64,000 nt of DNA from Aplectana chamaeleonis (taxonomy: Eukaryota > Nematoda > Chromadorea > Rhabditida > Cosmocercidae): positions 1 through 64,000 of the forward strand of contig JAPDOI010000695.1 in assembly GCA_029168955.1 (NCBI GenBank). The letters run 5' to 3'. Positions within the stretch are counted from its first letter, which is position 1, and every line of letters begins with the position of its first letter. Below the pieces are notes generated by a model. That model saw only the letters and a list, made by a program, of their open reading frames with translations, did not search any database and was not told the DNA's origin. Shown one piece after another: positions 1 through 11,560 of the stretch. Both the position numbers and the translations under genes were made by a program.

Positions 1-3000
1 GATCAAGCATATTTTTGCAAATATAGTGGTAAAGCCGATCTAACAGCGGATTACCCTTCCAAATAGCACTTCGGCCGGTTGGCGAGTGCACATTGCCAGC
101 CGGTGGAGGCCGGCGACCATGGCAGGTCATGCCGGCGGTTTTGAGCGTCTTTGCAACACTGTTCCTTGGCGAAAAGTTTATACTCTTACCAAAATTGAAA
201 TTCACTGTTTATTCTCATGACTGCCAACACTAATTGATAAGAGAAGCAGTAGTTTCAAAACAAAACTTCAAGTGCCTTTTTTCAGATTCTTCATTTTCAT
301 CAGACTTTGGCCAGCAAAAGTCTTTTTCTTATGTAATTGTTTCTGATTTTTTCACTTCACTATATGAATGTAGATTCAAGGTACTGCTACGTGCCTTCAT
401 TAGAGGACACTTAACGAAGAAGTCAGTGCGATATTATACACTGTCGAATAGCTAGATTCCCTACGGGATTTGACTTTTTCAGCAAAGACTATATGCTAAT
501 ATATTCCAAGAAAGAAACGATATTCGAGTGTTACTTGTGCTAATATCAGTTTCAGGTTTTCCCCAACAAATTTTTCTAGAGTGGGAAGTTCTATCGTCTT
601 GAAAATTACGAATTGAAAAGTTGCGTGGTGTTGTGCCATTTTCAGTCTCTCTCAGAAAAAAGAAATCGATTTTTCAACGTAAGCAAATCTTTACATAAAT
701 AGAGTCCATTTGGATATTTGCTCATTTTCGGGAGTCTTTGTAAAATCGAGAGAGCATAATTAGCGCCCAAGTCGCTGGCACTGTTTGTCACCAAAGGCAA
801 CACTGGCCGCAGACACTTTTGTGCCTCCGATGTTGATAACAAACATTAACGATTTTACCCAATTAATACTTTAGAACTTGTATGCGTAGTCCAGCTAAAA
901 CGATTTCCTCCTAGCATAAGTTTAAAGTGGTAGGCAGCATCGGGTTTCCAAAATTTTAAAGATGATTTTTAAGAAGTTTTAGATCCCGAACGAGGTCCCA
1001 TTTTCTGTCCCATGCGTTATGTTAGAAATCTGAAAGATAAAGTATTAGCAGCTGTAACCATAAATGGAAATTCTGGGCCATTCACTCATTTGTAAGTTTT
1101 TAGATGAGGTTATAATAGAAACCAGGGTGGCGCTCTCACCCGGACGAAAGGCAACCCCCTACCAAGTCGACATTTTGCATCTTCTGTGCTTGGTGCAATT
1201 CTTTCTGATAAATCTTAGAACCCACCATCATTCTAACAGTAAGAGCAATAATATTTTCGGAACACCAAATCCTCAGGGTACAAAAGACATATTTTGGAGA
1301 GTTATATCGCAATTTTAAAAATTTAAAAATTTAGAGTTTTTCGGCAGATTTTCTCGAAATAGCGTCCTATTTGTTTCTCTTTTCTAGGAAAGCTGTGAAA
1401 CCAGCTAACATTGACTGTGCAGAGGACGCTTCTGTAGACAGATATTCCAACTTTTGGAAGAGCTGAAAGAATTTTTCGTTTGTTTTATGTTAGCTTCAAA
1501 AACATGACTCTTCGGCCAATATAAAAACAACATTCCTGTTACTTCTCTCCTATCTCCAGTCGGGCCTCAGGCATGGGAAATAGAATCGAGAAATCAGTCG
1601 CCAATTTAGTATACAACCCATACATCGACACTTTAAACGTGGTAAAGGGATTAAAGGAAGAACGGTGGGTTAGGAAATTTGAACATTTGTGGGCTCAAGA
1701 GAAATTCGAGAGCGCCCGATGAGGCGCTCTGGGGTGGGTGGGGCTAGTGGGGCGGGCCTGGTCCCACCCTCGTCAGCGGACGAGATTGTCTCCAGACTGG
1801 CCTCCTTCTTTGTATTTTTCCACAGTTATTCAGCAGTGTTCCACTAACCTCCAAAGTACTAGACGCTGCTCAACAGTTATCTGTTTGCTCTCCCATGACT
1901 GTCCTGTAGAAGAAAACACTCATCCCCCCAAATGCATTAATTTGCTAACTCATGAAGGTTTGCATGTTTGTTACATGTTAACATGGAACTTTTCTTGACT
2001 AGCAATTACTCATTTTTCCGCAGGAGTGATTCGATGAAAAGGTGAGTCTCTTTTTTCTGTCTCTATTCCTTTGAAACACACCAGTGATTTAGAATTCGTG
2101 TATAACTCTATTCGCGCATATGTTAAAATCGCCTGATGTTGTTTAACACTCTGAAAACTTTTCATTTTCAAGTTGCGCGGCCTAACAGTTGTTCATATAA
2201 ATCTAAAAAGTCGATTACTCAATATTATAATTCTAATTCTGAAAAATTTACGAAGAGCTCAAAATAACATCTGGAGAAATACGGAAAGCCTTCCCTATTG
2301 ATTACCTAGATTTTCTACGACATTCGAGTCTTCCTCTGAAACAAAATATCAATTTGTAATATCTTTCGGTTTACATGGTTTTCAATACGCCCCTGCAAGC
2401 GGAGAAAGTACTTTTTTGAATAATAGTGCTTGATACATATCATCCGGATTTTTTCTCTCCATAGCTTGACTCGATTTTATATTTTTCTATTTATCCAACT
2501 ACATATCATGCCATATTGAGAAAATTGTGGAGCCTCTTGACAAACTTTTCTATCTTCTTCGAGTAAAGACATAATTGAAACTTTGCTTAAAACATTCATA
2601 CATATGTCTTATTTTGGCTAATGCTTCTCCAATGAATTTTCTAGAACATATCGAGTGTCTTTCTTTTAAAACATTCTTCATTAGCATTTTATTCATCCAA
2701 TTTTCAAAAAATCAGGCGGTGGTGTTCTAAAACTCAGGTAAGCGTTTGTTTTTGTTAGACTGTAACATTTCTATATAGATTTACAACATATAATTCGTCA
2801 GTGAAGAACTTTAGTGAGTGTTAATAAAAGAATATGAGAACTCGGATCTATTTCTCTAAGCCCTCTCTTGATCGTGGATCAACCCTAACCTGTTCTGAAA
2901 AAGCTGTTATAGAAACTGTCTGTGATTTACAAAATCAGATTTTCAAGCAAAAACGTAGAGGAACATTCCATATAAAAACCGCAAAAAGGAGTTCGTGTAA

Positions 3001-3154
3001 AATTTTTTCGCCCCATATTTCTTCCAAACTTTTCAAAATAGATTTTCGCTATGTTTCATAAGTGCGTATAAGTGCTTATGAATGCATCTAATTATTAGAG
3101 GAAAATGTAATCGAATTTTTGAAAACTGTTTTCTACCTTATTTCATTTATTTTT

Positions 3155-3388
3155 TTATTTGCATTTATTTTTCGCATCAAAAATGATATTCTTAAATTGG
3201 GCAGAAACTCCTAAAAATAAAGGAGAAGAACAACGTTCTAAGCTGATTTCTACCATTTTTTTACCCTTATTCCAGTTTTTTTTTAAATAATGAAGCGGTG
3301 GCTTTGGTTCCTTCCAAAAATGCAGTCTTAATATGGACTGAATTTCCTTTTCTATTCTTAAAAAAGTCGAATCTTTTTTTGTAGTCAT
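3155..3388 (-). other. Small ORF in left palindrome arm, mirrored in the right arm
   Basis: This 77-codon frame begins M-T-T-K-K-D-S-T and contains EKEIQSILRLHF followed by KEP. The mirrored frame at 5,639-5,827 keeps MTxKKDST, KEIQSILRLHFxKEP, LHYL and RCS. The stretch is lysine-rich and amphipathic; a DNA-binding helix of a transposase is a guess only. The arms are duplicates, so some similarity is automatic. What is notable is that start, frame and about 50 codons survived the indels that break other stretches. Function unknown. Confidence 0.25.
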
Positions 3389-3645
3389 TCAGATAGGGCA
3401 GACATGCCTATTTTGGATCAGTATTCTCAGCCTTGTGCATTCAGCCCTAATAATAAAGTTGGCTCAGTATCGGTCGATATCTCCATCATTGGATGGCTCG
3501 TGGCCTAAGCATTATCCATTGGGCACAAATCCATATCTCAAGACAAAGTAACCCAGGATCGTTAACATGTCCCAAATGGCAATTTCCCAATGGAAGTGGT
3601 GGGGTAACAGGGTCACCAGACCAATGGACATCAACGATAACTTAA

Positions 3646-4170
3646 AGGCACTGTTCGCGATAATTTTCATCCTCGAATTCTTCCATGACAAACGCTTCTC
3701 GTGGCTCTCAGAAGCAGAACAGCGTCGAAAACGAACAGGGACGAAAATCACTGTTAAAGCACCAGGAGCCGCAAAAACGGCGCCTGAAAGTGGGCAAACT
3801 CCCTGCCGCCGTGGGCAAGGTCCCGCCTCTTCCCGCCCTCGACGTGTGAACAAAGGAAACACCTGAAATCGTGGAGTTGAGCGATGGTTTGACCGATCAA
3901 AAGCCCTGTTCTTTCCCCTTCATTCTCGGCACTTCTCTCTTTACATCAGGTCAGCTCGCACGCATTGGCTGCAATAATAGACGGAAGTTAGCAAGCCTTG
4001 GACAACTCGTCCACCATGTTTCCCTAGAAGGCTCAATTTGTAGAGGGACCGTAACTACGTTCCCAGAAGGTCTTGTAACTGATTCCAGAAGCATCATTGG
4101 AACTCAGAATGGGGATCCGGTTTCTAAAAGATAGGCAAAACAGAAAAGATTTTTATCGCGAACAGTGCCT
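3646..4170. mobile_element. TTAA MITE, Y family (Y1), inserted in one palindrome arm
   Basis: The 525-bp element starts AGGCACTGTTCGCGATAA and ends with the matching inverted repeat, between TTAA at 3,642-3,645 and TTAA at 4,171-4,174. The opposite palindrome arm has a single TTAA (5,379-5,382) in the same flanking sequence, so it is the empty site. This proves mobility and the target duplication. The interior shares blocks with the Y copies at 20.5, 23.7 and 55.3 kb. It encodes nothing recognisable. The TTAA duplication is piggyBac-like, although the terminus is AGG rather than the usual CCC. Confidence 0.93.
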
Positions 4171-4395
4171 TTAATTAATTGAATACTTAGCTGGTACATA
4201 CTGCTGAGAGAAACAAGATTTGGAATTGAAAAAATAGACTGTTTTCCTCAAAGCGAACGGACAAAACAGGCAAAGGGAGGAAAGGGGTGTTTTTGCAGAA
4301 TGGAAAAGTTACGATTGTTTGGGAGATCAAAGAAAAACAAATCATAAAATTTCACATCAACATCACAAAAATTCAAGCTTCATTGCTTTTCTTTT

Positions 4396-5159
4396 TAAAC
4401 ATTCCTCAGAGAAATCCTGTTTTGTAATCCGAATGAGAAAATGTTTTTTTTCGAACGGTCCTCGTTAAGTTAATTTCCCCGAATCAGTCTCTTGCTTTCT
4501 TTCGAATGTAATGTAATCCAGTGAATGTATTTCCTGAAATTAGTCGTGAAAAATGCAAAGGAGAAAAAATCAAACTGGAAAATTTATTCAACTTGAAAAT
4601 CCAAAAGTATGGAAAAGTGTTTACGTCCATCCGATCGCTTTTGCAAACTAATAAATATTAGTTTTGCTAGTTGGTTCTGTATTCCGCTCTTCAATTTAAT
4701 AAAACTTGATATCTATTTATATTTATAATGCTCTGAAAATCGATTTCACTTTTATTTCAAGGTTTATGTTGAGTTGACAAGAAAAAAAGAGTCGTGCGTA
4801 CTTCATTCTAAGAATGATTGCTTAGGATGGAAGCGCTTATTCCTTCCCGAAACACGTCTCGAAAATCAAAAATAACATTTCAATTTCAAAAATATTATGT
4901 TACCTTCTAGAAGTGACATTAGGTTTCTTTGCTGCAGGATTTTTTGGAGGATCATGTTCACAAAACTCTTTTAGTGTAAAAAAAACGAAATTTTGAGCTG
5001 AATTTCTTTAAAAACCAAAGTTTTTGTATTTATTAAAAATCGTATTTTTTATTGAAATTGCAACTTTGTTTTTCAACAACTTATCCCATAATTAGATAGG
5101 ATTTTTCAGCATTACATGTTTCTTTCTGCCATAGAAAATTCAAAAAATCAGAAAAAGAC
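4396..5159. other. Spacer of palindrome P1
   Basis: AT-rich sequence between the palindrome arms, with no ORF above 60 codons and no recognisable transposase remnant. Confidence 0.6.
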
Positions 5160-5638
5160 ATAAACTTTTTCAGCAACGAAATTTTGGAATCTCTTTTTGT
5201 GATGTTGGTAAGTAGAAATTTTATGATTTGCTTTTTCTTTGATCTCCCAAACAAATCGCTTTTTCCTTCTGGAAAACAACCCTTTTCCTCCTTTGCCTGT
5301 TTTTTTGTCGTTCTGCTGAGGAAAACAATTTAGTTTTTTCATTCCAAATCTTGTTCTCAGACTAAAGTATTCAATCTATTAAGTTATCAAGTTGATGTCC
5401 GTGGTCCTGGTGACCCTGTTACCCACACTTCCATTGGAAATCTGCCATTGGGATACAAGTTAAATGATCCCAAGTTACTTTGTCTTGAGATGTGTTGCTG
5501 CCCAATGGATATGCTGAGTGCTACGAGCCATCTCAATGATGGAGATATCGACCGATAATGAGCTCAACTTTATTATTAGGCTGAATGCAAAAGCGCTGAG
5601 AATACTGATCAAAAATAGGCATGTCTGCCCTGAGCTGA

Positions 5639-5827
5639 ATGACTAGCAAAAAAGATTCGACTTTAGAACAGAAAGAAATTCAGTCCATATTAAGACTGCA
5701 TTTTTTGAAGGAACCAACCAGCGCGCTTCATTATTTAGTAAAAAAGCTGGGAATAAGTGGTAAAAATGGTGAAATCAACCAGAATCGTTGTTCTCTCTCT
5801 TTATTTTTAGGTTTCTCGCTAATTTAA
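5639..5827 (+). other. Mirror ORF in right palindrome arm
   Basis: A 62-codon frame beginning MTSKKDST. It is the counterpart of the minus-strand frame at 3,155-3,388, with KEIQSILRLHFLKEP and RCS conserved and an earlier stop after LGFSLI. No family recognised. Confidence 0.25.
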
Positions 5828-8800
5828 GAATATCATTTTTTCGATGCGAAAATAAATGCAAATAAAAATAAATGAAATAAGGTAAAAACAGTTTTCAAAA
5901 AATTGATTACATTTTCCTCATAATTAGATGCATTCATAAAGCACTTATAAAATGAAACATAGCGAAAATCTATTTTGAAAAAGTTTGGAAGAAATATGGG
6001 GCGAAAAATTTTACACGAACTCCTTTTTTTCTGTTTTATATGAATGTTCCTCCACGTTTTTGCTTTTTGAAAATCTGATTTTGTAAATCACAGACAGATC
6101 TCTATGAACAGTTTTTTTCAGACAGTGTTAGGAATTGGATCCGATCAAGAGAGGGCTTAGGAAATAGAATCCGGAGTTCTCATATTCTTTTGATTAACAC
6201 TTACTTAAATTTCTTCATTAACAACGAATTATAGGTGTAAATCTATAGAAATGTTATGGTCTAACAAAACAAACGCTTACCTGAGTTTTTGAACACTGCC
6301 TGATTTTTTTTAAAAATTGGTGAATAAAATGCTAATGAAGAATGTTTTAGGAAAAAACACTCTGAATGTTCTTAGAAAATTCATTGGAGAAGCATTAGCG
6401 GTAAATAAGACATATGTATGGAATGTTTTAAAGTTTCAATTATGCATTACTCGAAGAATGGAAAAAGTTGTCAGAAGAGGTCTCCACAATTTTCTCTAAT
6501 ATGGCATGATATGTAGTTGGATAAATAGAAAAATATAAAATCGAGCTCAAGCTATGGAGAAAAATCCGGATGATATGTATCAAACACTTAGTTATTCAAA
6601 AAAATACTTTCTCCGCTTGAGGGCGTGAAAACCATATGTAAACCGAAGATATTACAAATTGATATTTTGTTTCCGAGGAAGACTCGAATGTGTAGAAAAT
6701 CTAGGTAATCAATAGGAAGGTTTCCGTATTTCTCAGATGTTATTTTTTGAGCTCTTCGTAAATTTTCAAATTAGAATTATAATATTGATAATCGACTTTT
6801 TAGATTTATGAACAATAAAAAAATGAAAAATGAAAAAAAATGAAAAGGTTCAGAGTGTTAAACAACATCAGACGATTTTAACATTGCGCGAATAGGGAGT
6901 TATACACGATAATTCCTAAATCACTGGTGTGTTTCAAAGGAATGGAGACAGAAAGAGACTCACTTTCATCGAATCACTCCTGGCGGAAAAATGTGAGTAA
7001 TTGCTAGTCAAGAAAAGTTCCATGTTAACGATGTAAACATGCAAACCTTCATGAGTTAGCAAATTAATGCATTTGGGATGAGTGTTTCTTCTACAGGACA
7101 GTCATGGGAAGCAAAACAGATCTGTTGAGCAGCGTCTAGTACCTTTGGAGGTTAGTGGAACACTTCGCTGAATAACGTGTGGAAAATAAGCAAAGAAGGA
7201 GCTAGTCTGGAGACAACATCTCGTCCGCGACGAGGGGTGGGACCACAGGCCCGCCCCACTCAGCCCTGCTTCCACACCCAGAGCGTCGCTTTTCCTCATC
7301 GGGCGCTCTCTAATTTCTCTTGAGCCCACAAATGTTCAAATTTCAACCCACCGTATTTAACTCCTTCCCGTTTAAAGTGTGTCGATGTATGGGTGTATAC
7401 TAAATTGGCGACTATTTCTCGATTCTATTTCCCATATGAGCCCGACTGGAGATAGAGAAGTAACAGGAATGCTGTTTTTTGGCCGAAGAGTCATGTTTTG
7501 ACTAACATAAAACAAACGAAAAATTCTTCAGCTCTTCCAAAAGTTGGAATATTTGGTCTACGAAACGTCCTCTGCACAGTCAATGTTAGCTGGTTTTCAC
7601 AGCTTTCCTAGAAAGAGAACAAATAGGGACGCTATTTCGAGAAAATCTGCCGAAAAACTCTAAATTTTTTAAATTTTTTAAAATTGGCGATAAGTAACTT
7701 CCAAATGTCTTTTTGGTACCCTGAGGTTGGGTGTTCCGGAAAATATTATTGCTCACTGTTAGAATGAGTGGGTTCTAGTTATCGAGAAAATTGCACCAAC
7801 ACAGAAGATGCAAAATGTCGGATTTGGTAGGGGTTGCCTTTCGTCGGGTAGAGCGCCACCCTGGTTCTATTATGACCTCATCTAAAAACTCTACAAATGA
7901 GTGAATGGGCCCAAGCAGATTTTCCATTTATGGTTACAGCTGTTAATGCTATTTTCGAAATTCTCTAACATAACATGGGACAGAAAAATGGGACCTCGTC
8001 GGGTCTAAAACTTCTTAAAAATCATCTTTAAAATTTTGGAAACCCGATGCTGTCCTCTACCACTTTAAACTTGCGTGCCAGGAGGATAGAAATCGTTTTA
8101 GCTGGATACATACAAGTTCTAGTAATTGGGTAAATCGTGTCAACATCGGGGCGCAAAAGTGTCTGGCGGGCCAGTGTTGCCTTCCTTTGGTGACAAACAG
8201 TGCCAGCGACTTGGGCGTAATTATGCTCTCGGTTAAAGACTCGAAATATGAGCAAATATCCAAATGGACTCTTATTTATGTAAAGTTTGCTTTACGTTGA
8301 AAATCTGATTTCTTTTCTAGGAGACTGAAAATGGCACAACACCACGCAACTTTTTCGAATTCGTAATTTTTTTCAAAGACGATAGAACTTCCCACTCTTG
8401 AAAAAATTGTTGGGAAAACCTGGAAAACTGATATTAGCACAAGTAACACTCAGAATATCGTTTCTTTCTTGGAATATGATAGCATAAGTCTTTGCTGAAA
8501 AGTTAAATCCCGTAGGAATCGCTATTCGATGTAATAATTAATCTCACTGACTTTCTTCGTTGGCATGTCCTCTAATGACAAGGCATACGTAGCAGTACTC
8601 CTTTGAATCTACATTCTATATAGTGATGAAAATCAGAACAATTACATACAGAAAAGACTTTTGCTGGCCAAAGTCTGATGAAAAATGAAGAATCTGGAAA
8701 AAGACACTTGAAGTTTTGTTTTTGAAACTTCTCTCTTCTCTTATCAATTAGTGTTAATGGGATCAAGTGAGAATAAATTAAGTGAATTTCGTAATTCTTG

Positions 8801-8936
8801 GGTAAGAGTATAAACTTTTCGCCGGGAACGGTATTTGCAAAAAGACGCTCAAAACCGCCGGCGACCGCCTGCGGTCGCCGGCGCCCACCGGCGGCAATGT
8901 GCACTCGCCAAACTGGGACCTGAACTGTAGCAGCTG

Positions 8937-9120
8937 GGGGACTCAATACGAAAAAGAAAGCTTTAACTGTGGGTGGTCAACATCATACGCGCATTTAGAG
9001 AAAATCGAACTGCCGTTTTAGCTTTATCAGCAGGGCGCTTAGTTAAGCTCTCGTACAGTGCCGGTGAGTGACCTGTCGCAGACCACCAGCAGCCAACGCA
9101 GCGGCGCGACAGAAATATAA
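8937..9120 (+). pseudogene. Fragment of an unrecognised coding sequence (plus copy)
   Basis: The plus strand here matches the minus strand of about 9,550-9,770. Both encode a stretch with NC..G, then YAHLE (here FNCGWSTSYAHLEKI) and, further on, both carry TCGCAGA(C/T)CAC with CAGCAGCCAACG. The frame stops at TAG after ELPF, and the second conserved block lies in a different frame. It lies just outside the right end of palindrome P1, so the palindrome may have cut the upstream part off. Gene identity unknown. Confidence 0.45.
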
Positions 9121-9431
9121 CTAGTAATAAGGAGGTTCCGATTTAAAGCCACGCTCCGCGCTGTGATAACTCGAAAATTCATGATCGCGTTCATCTTTCA
9201 ATGAAATATGCCGTTTCCACGTTTGCAAAAAAATAACAGGTGTTCATCCAATACACAACAAATCGAATTGAATGTCACCCATCATAACCAACCTAACCAT
9301 ACGAAGTGTAAGCGTGCAGATAGCAGGTTTCTATTGCGAAACTGCTTTGAGTGAATATCACCGGAGCAGTGGTGCAACAACAAAGATAGAACACAGAGTT
9401 TTCCCCATTCCGATGAAGTCAGGCCGATGTT

Positions 9432-9877
9432 TTATAAAATTGAGCTATGTGAGCGAAAATTCTGATATTCAATCTTCTCCTTGTACTTCATTGGTAGTTT
9501 CTGTCCGCATTCGAGCAGTTCGTTTGTTGAGGGCCACCTATCGCTTGGTGGATTCATCAGTGCGCCGTGGGGCACGGTATACGTCGTTGGCTGCTGGGTG
9601 ATCTGCGACGTGAAGGATTCACCCAGAATAGCACAGTACGAGAACGTGGTCGTGAATGGTATCCCAGAAAGGACCACCCATAAATCGAAGTTCCTAAGTT
9701 CCGACGCGTTCTAAATGCGCGTATAATGTTGTACCACCCATACAGTTGATCCTGCTATCCGAAAAACAGTCTACATACGCGGAGTTGTTCGTTGATCCGT
9801 CCCCATACACCAACATGTAGACGAAGAGAGACGCAGACTGCTTACTCTTATCACACCGATCCGCTAATTAATGCCAC
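9432..9877 (-). pseudogene. Fragment of an unrecognised coding sequence (minus copy)
   Basis: Two open stretches follow each other on the minus strand. The first (about 9,877-9,695) includes LVYGDGSTNN, YVDCFSDSRINC and TTLYAHLERVG, then hits TAG. The second, one frame off (9,713-9,432), includes FTTTFSYCAILGESF, then TVPHGALMNPPSDRWP, and ends SHSSIL-stop. A single-base frameshift near 9,700 joins them without any intron signal there. The presence of an inverted, diverged relative at 8,937-9,120 suggests a real former gene rather than chance frames. I do not recognise the family; the cysteines suggest a secreted domain, but no signal peptide is seen. Confidence 0.45.
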
Positions 9878-10820
9878 GTCGTCTTCCATACCATTTACCA
9901 TACGGCTGGCTCCCAGCGACAGCTTTAAGAGCCAGTCGAGAGAAAAATAATTGAGAGGGATAGAGTGAGGGGAACATCTGTTTCATCAAATACTAGGCAG
10001 GATCAAGTCAAATCTTGAACTGTTTGATGGGAGACAGTCTGTAGATCAGGAGCAAGAATGTGGTTTATTAGGTGGAACCATTCATAGATCTGCAATTGGT
10101 GTAATTCAACTTCGTGAATGGCGTATTTGAATATTGTCATAATTATAATTTTAAATATAACCATTTAATTTCACAGAACTTGAAACATTCAAGAAATCGC
10201 GACGAATAGCTATTTTTGTTCTCTATGAACAATAATAACTCCATCGCCTATTTTTTAGTATGCGAAAATTGCCAAATTTGCCACTACATCGAAGACTCAC
10301 GAGTCGAGTCATCGAATTGTTTGTCTGAAGTCACAGTTGACAATCGAGGTAACTGAATAATATATTACCTTGTTTTCAAAATCATTTATCAGAAAAACTG
10401 ATTATATGAATCAAATTTTATATAAGGATTTAAATTACAGTCGAAAAATTTGGATAAAATATCTAAAGCATATTTTCAAAAATCGTACTTAAATACAAAT
10501 CGAAAACTCGAATATTAAGAACCAAAGTTTCGAGTCAAGTAACTAAATGCATAGCTAATAAATAATACCTAGAGGAAAAGAGATGCTCAGTTTTTTGGCG
10601 CTATTAAAATAAATTTGCAGAATAAAAACTAAATCGAAAACCAAATAAACCAATTGGCTGATCAGTGACACATTTCAGCAGCTCCAGTTTACATTCCACT
10701 CTTCGCTTTTGATTACTCAACCCTTGATATGCCTATGTTCAGGAACATGTATTGAGGGTCAGAAAGGATGCCTTGAGCGCAAGAAACCTTCAAGTTTGAA
10801 AATGGACGCTAAAGGAATTT
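9878..10820. other. Intergenic, nothing recognised
   Basis: AT-rich in 10,100-10,700. No convincing ORF, RNA gene or terminal repeat seen. Confidence 0.5.
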
Positions 10821-10829
10821 CCAATCAAG

Positions 10830-11560
10830 TCCTTCCGAAGTTTGAAAATCGTACCTACTTTGAGCGGAGGACTCAAATGGCAGCTATCCAAGCGATTCTC
10901 CGCTTTTTCGTCTTTTTGCCAAAACCGCTTGTGGGTATTTGTACCTTAGTATTTCAAAATCGACGTTTTGACGGTGAAATTCGTTTCAGCAACTCCCTTC
11001 GAATAATCTCCGCATCAGAAATTTTCAGTGAAATCTGAGACAACAACAGCATACCCACCGTAATCTACCGTAGTCTGTATAAACTCAACAAACGTTTTAG
11101 ATCGAAAAAAGGATTTCAAAGGAGATTCGAACTGACGTTTTCAGACCTCATCAATCCCGCACGGTTTCTGACCAAATCGTACGAAGCCGGAGTTTTGCTC
11201 TAAGTATGGTCTCAACGGAAAGATTATTTGTTTCTAAACTCTGGGAAATCGACAAAGTCCGTCAGATTCCTGGGAACCATTATTTGAGTTTGTGGCTCAA
11301 ATCTGAAATTTTTCAATGCTTTGAAACCTTCGATTGATCAGAATGAAACGATTACAAAACTCTCAATTCATACCAAGAGTCCGCGACAGATGCGATGACG
11401 CTGACAAGATTTTTAAGAGGTACGTTTACGAGATTTTCGAATAACTGTTCTGTAGTTTTCGCCAGAGTAAAACGGCAAAGTGATTTTTAGGCTGAAACTT
11501 CTTGGAACCAACAGCTCGAAGGCGGATAATGGGCATTTTCACTATGAATGAAGAAGACAC
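10830..11560. repeat. W-family dispersed repeat (copy W1)
   Basis: Carries the family signature block with ACCCACCGTAATCTACCG, preceded by an AAATTTTCAG..AAATCTGAGA stretch and followed near 11,500 by AACTTCTTGGAACC. These blocks recur at 25,975-26,560, 51,768-52,512 and 62,792-63,845. The 109-codon ORF at 10,709-11,038 lies largely inside it and is probably not a gene. Confidence 0.65.

Larger units (their letters stand above)
80..8911. repeat. 8.8-kb imperfect palindrome (fold-back repeat P1)
   Basis: The left arm (about 80-4,395) reappears as reverse complement in the right arm (about 5,160-8,911), separated by a spacer of about 760 bp. Landmarks: GGCGAGTGCACATTGCC at 81 against its complement ending at 8,910; the CCCGGACG..GGCAACCCC stretch near 1,140 against 7,850; and GTTTGGGAGATCAAAG near 4,318 against 5,240. 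The arms differ by many substitutions and short indels, so the duplication is old. The left arm is longer mainly because of one 525-bp MITE insertion. No target duplication is visible outside the arms, so the ends are good to about 10 bases. It could be a fold-back transposon or an inverted segmental duplication. Confidence 0.88.

Noticed and set aside
3512..4134. Overlapping ORFs of 87-116 codons on both strands
   Set aside because: They lie largely within the Y1 MITE and its junction; related frames recur in other Y copies only because the repeats are homologous.
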